Below, one piece after another: positions 4,931 to 5,376 of a DNA stretch of 5,376 nt; position 1 is the stretch's first letter, and the number at the start of each line of letters is the position of its first letter. Made by a program: the position numbers and the translations under genes. The notes below the pieces were generated by a model. That model ran no database searches, had not been told where the DNA came from, and saw only the letters and a program-made list of their open reading frames with translations. This stretch comes from Chloroflexota bacterium. Its GTDB lineage: Bacteria > Chloroflexota > Anaerolineae > Anaerolineales > UBA4823. The DNA is taken from assembly GCA_030613705.1 (NCBI GenBank), contig JAUWLJ010000179.1, positions 1 through 5,376 of the forward strand. The letters run 5' to 3'.

Positions 4931-5318
4931 TTTGATGAACGATATGTCATAAGTAGAAATTCGATTAAGAATTCCTTATCCTCATCAGGATCACTGAAAG
5001 CGATCGCAAAATATGGTTTCCATGAAAATTATCCCTTATTGGAGCAACGCGATGGCTATTCAACTTGGAGAATCTTACCATGAAGAGATTTATTAAAGAC
5101 TATGGACCAAATTGGTAGTTGACCCCCATTAAATATAACAGATTTGTTATTGTATACCGTGGATGACAGGTTCAAAACTGTGCATTGGATTTTAGAATCG
5201 AAAAATGTGAAACCAGATCGAGGGTTTCCCGCAGAGTAACTTCTTATTCTCAAGTTGGGGAGAAACTGGTCAAAGTTTGGGTGGATTTCTACCGAGAAAT
5301 ACCCAATGACCAAATATC
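4931..5318. other. Gene-free AT-rich spacer upstream of the NUDIX gene
   Basis: No frame here looks like a conserved protein. It should hold the promoter of the leftward NUDIX gene. One candidate on the minus strand is TTGACC (5273-5268), a 16-base spacer and GAGAAT (5251-5246), but it would imply a leader of about 310 bases. No good box pair is seen close to the ATG at 4930. Other structure consists of small dyads: ATCCT-CATC-AGGAT at 4978-4991, GCGATCGC at 5000-5007, ACCAA-A-TTGGT at 5106-5116, and a long hairpin at 5277-5306. A 14-codon frame (MAIQLGESYHEEIY, 5052-5096) has GGAG 7 bases upstream but nothing else in its favour. Confidence 0.5.
5277..5306. repeat. Long inverted repeat (12-bp hairpin) before the possible gene start at 5319
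   Basis: TTGGGT (5277-5282) and ATTTCT (5285-5290), separated by a GG bulge, pair perfectly with AGAAAT (5295-5300) and ACCCAA (5301-5306) around an ACCG loop. The result is twelve base pairs with one 2-base bulge. Neither side has a T run, so it is not an ordinary intrinsic terminator. It could be an operator, an RNA hairpin in a leader, or the remnant of a small repeat. Confidence 0.5.
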
Positions 5319-5376
5319 ATGAATACAAAACTGGATAGAGTAGAGATTCCGAGGTGGAGTGTGCCAATGTTCAGAA
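5319..5376 (+). CDS. Possible 5' end of a rightward gene leaving the window
   Basis: An ATG at 5319-5321 opens a frame of 19 complete codons (MNTKLDRVEIPRWSVPMFR) that is still open at the window edge. An in-frame TGA at 5307-5309 fixes this as the first possible ATG. The composition (charged start, then IPRW-VP) looks protein-like. However, no Shine-Dalgarno sequence or clear promoter is seen, and the long hairpin at 5277-5306 ends only 12 bases before the ATG. The product cannot be named from 19 residues. Confidence 0.3.
   Translation, partial: MNTKLDRVEIPRWSVPMFR

Noticed and set aside
5000..5007. GCGATCGC octamer (cyanobacterial HIP1 core)
   Set aside because: There is a single copy only; HIP1 is meaningful when highly repeated, and the other genes do not suggest a cyanobacterium.
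5013..5096. Short plus-strand frame (27 codons, or 14 from the ATG at 5052 with GGAG upstream)
   Set aside because: The GGAG spacing is acceptable, but there is no promoter, no downstream gene it could lead, and the peptide has no family signature. One such start is expected by chance in a spacer of this size.
5056..5313. 85-residue minus-strand open frame upstream of the NUDIX gene
   Set aside because: It starts with TTG, has no Shine-Dalgarno sequence, overlaps the long hairpin, resembles no family I know and has a composition typical of translated AT-rich spacer.

Overview
The window reads as bacterial chromosome with compact core genes, moderate to low G+C by eye and AT-rich spacers. The protein set best fits a Chloroflexota (Anaerolineae-type) genome: an S41 tail-specific protease, SmpB, a CTC-type L25 with a long acidic tail, a CoA-pyrophosphatase-type NUDIX hydrolase and a plant-VTE5-like polyprenol/phytol kinase. 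This assignment is inferred from protein style and gene company; no rRNA or other taxonomic marker is present. I see no mobile element, CRISPR array, tRNA or rRNA.

Layout. At the left edge (1-33, minus) is the first 11 codons of a gene that runs out of the window, with a strong ribosome binding site and a well-spaced promoter (84-112). From 3341 leftwards to 210 lies a minus-strand cluster: S41 protease (ctpA), smpB, an uncharacterised 261-residue protein and a phytol/farnesol-kinase-like membrane protein. Gaps are 34, 2 and 3 bases, so it is very probably one operon. Across a 274-base divergent spacer (3342-3615), rplY (L25/CTC) is read rightwards. It converges, with only 13 bases between stop codons, on a minus-strand NUDIX hydrolase gene (4301-4930). 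The last ~450 bases hold no gene I recognise, apart from a possible rightward gene start at 5319 that leaves the window.

How the parts fit. SmpB is the partner of tmRNA in ribosome rescue, and tail-specific S41 proteases can degrade proteins by their C-terminal tails, including ssrA-tagged ones in E. coli. The ctpA-smpB pair may therefore link tagging with extracytoplasmic disposal. rplY encodes a 5S-rRNA-binding ribosomal protein.

The most unusual regulatory structure is upstream of rplY. A near-consensus promoter (TTGACG, 17-base spacer, TAAAAT) is followed about 10 bases after the predicted start by a complete intrinsic terminator (stem, GGTT loop, seven T), about 100 bases before the rplY start codon. 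This suggests an attenuated leader or a very short RNA. The promoter of the gene at the left edge shares its -35 region and part of its spacer with this one.
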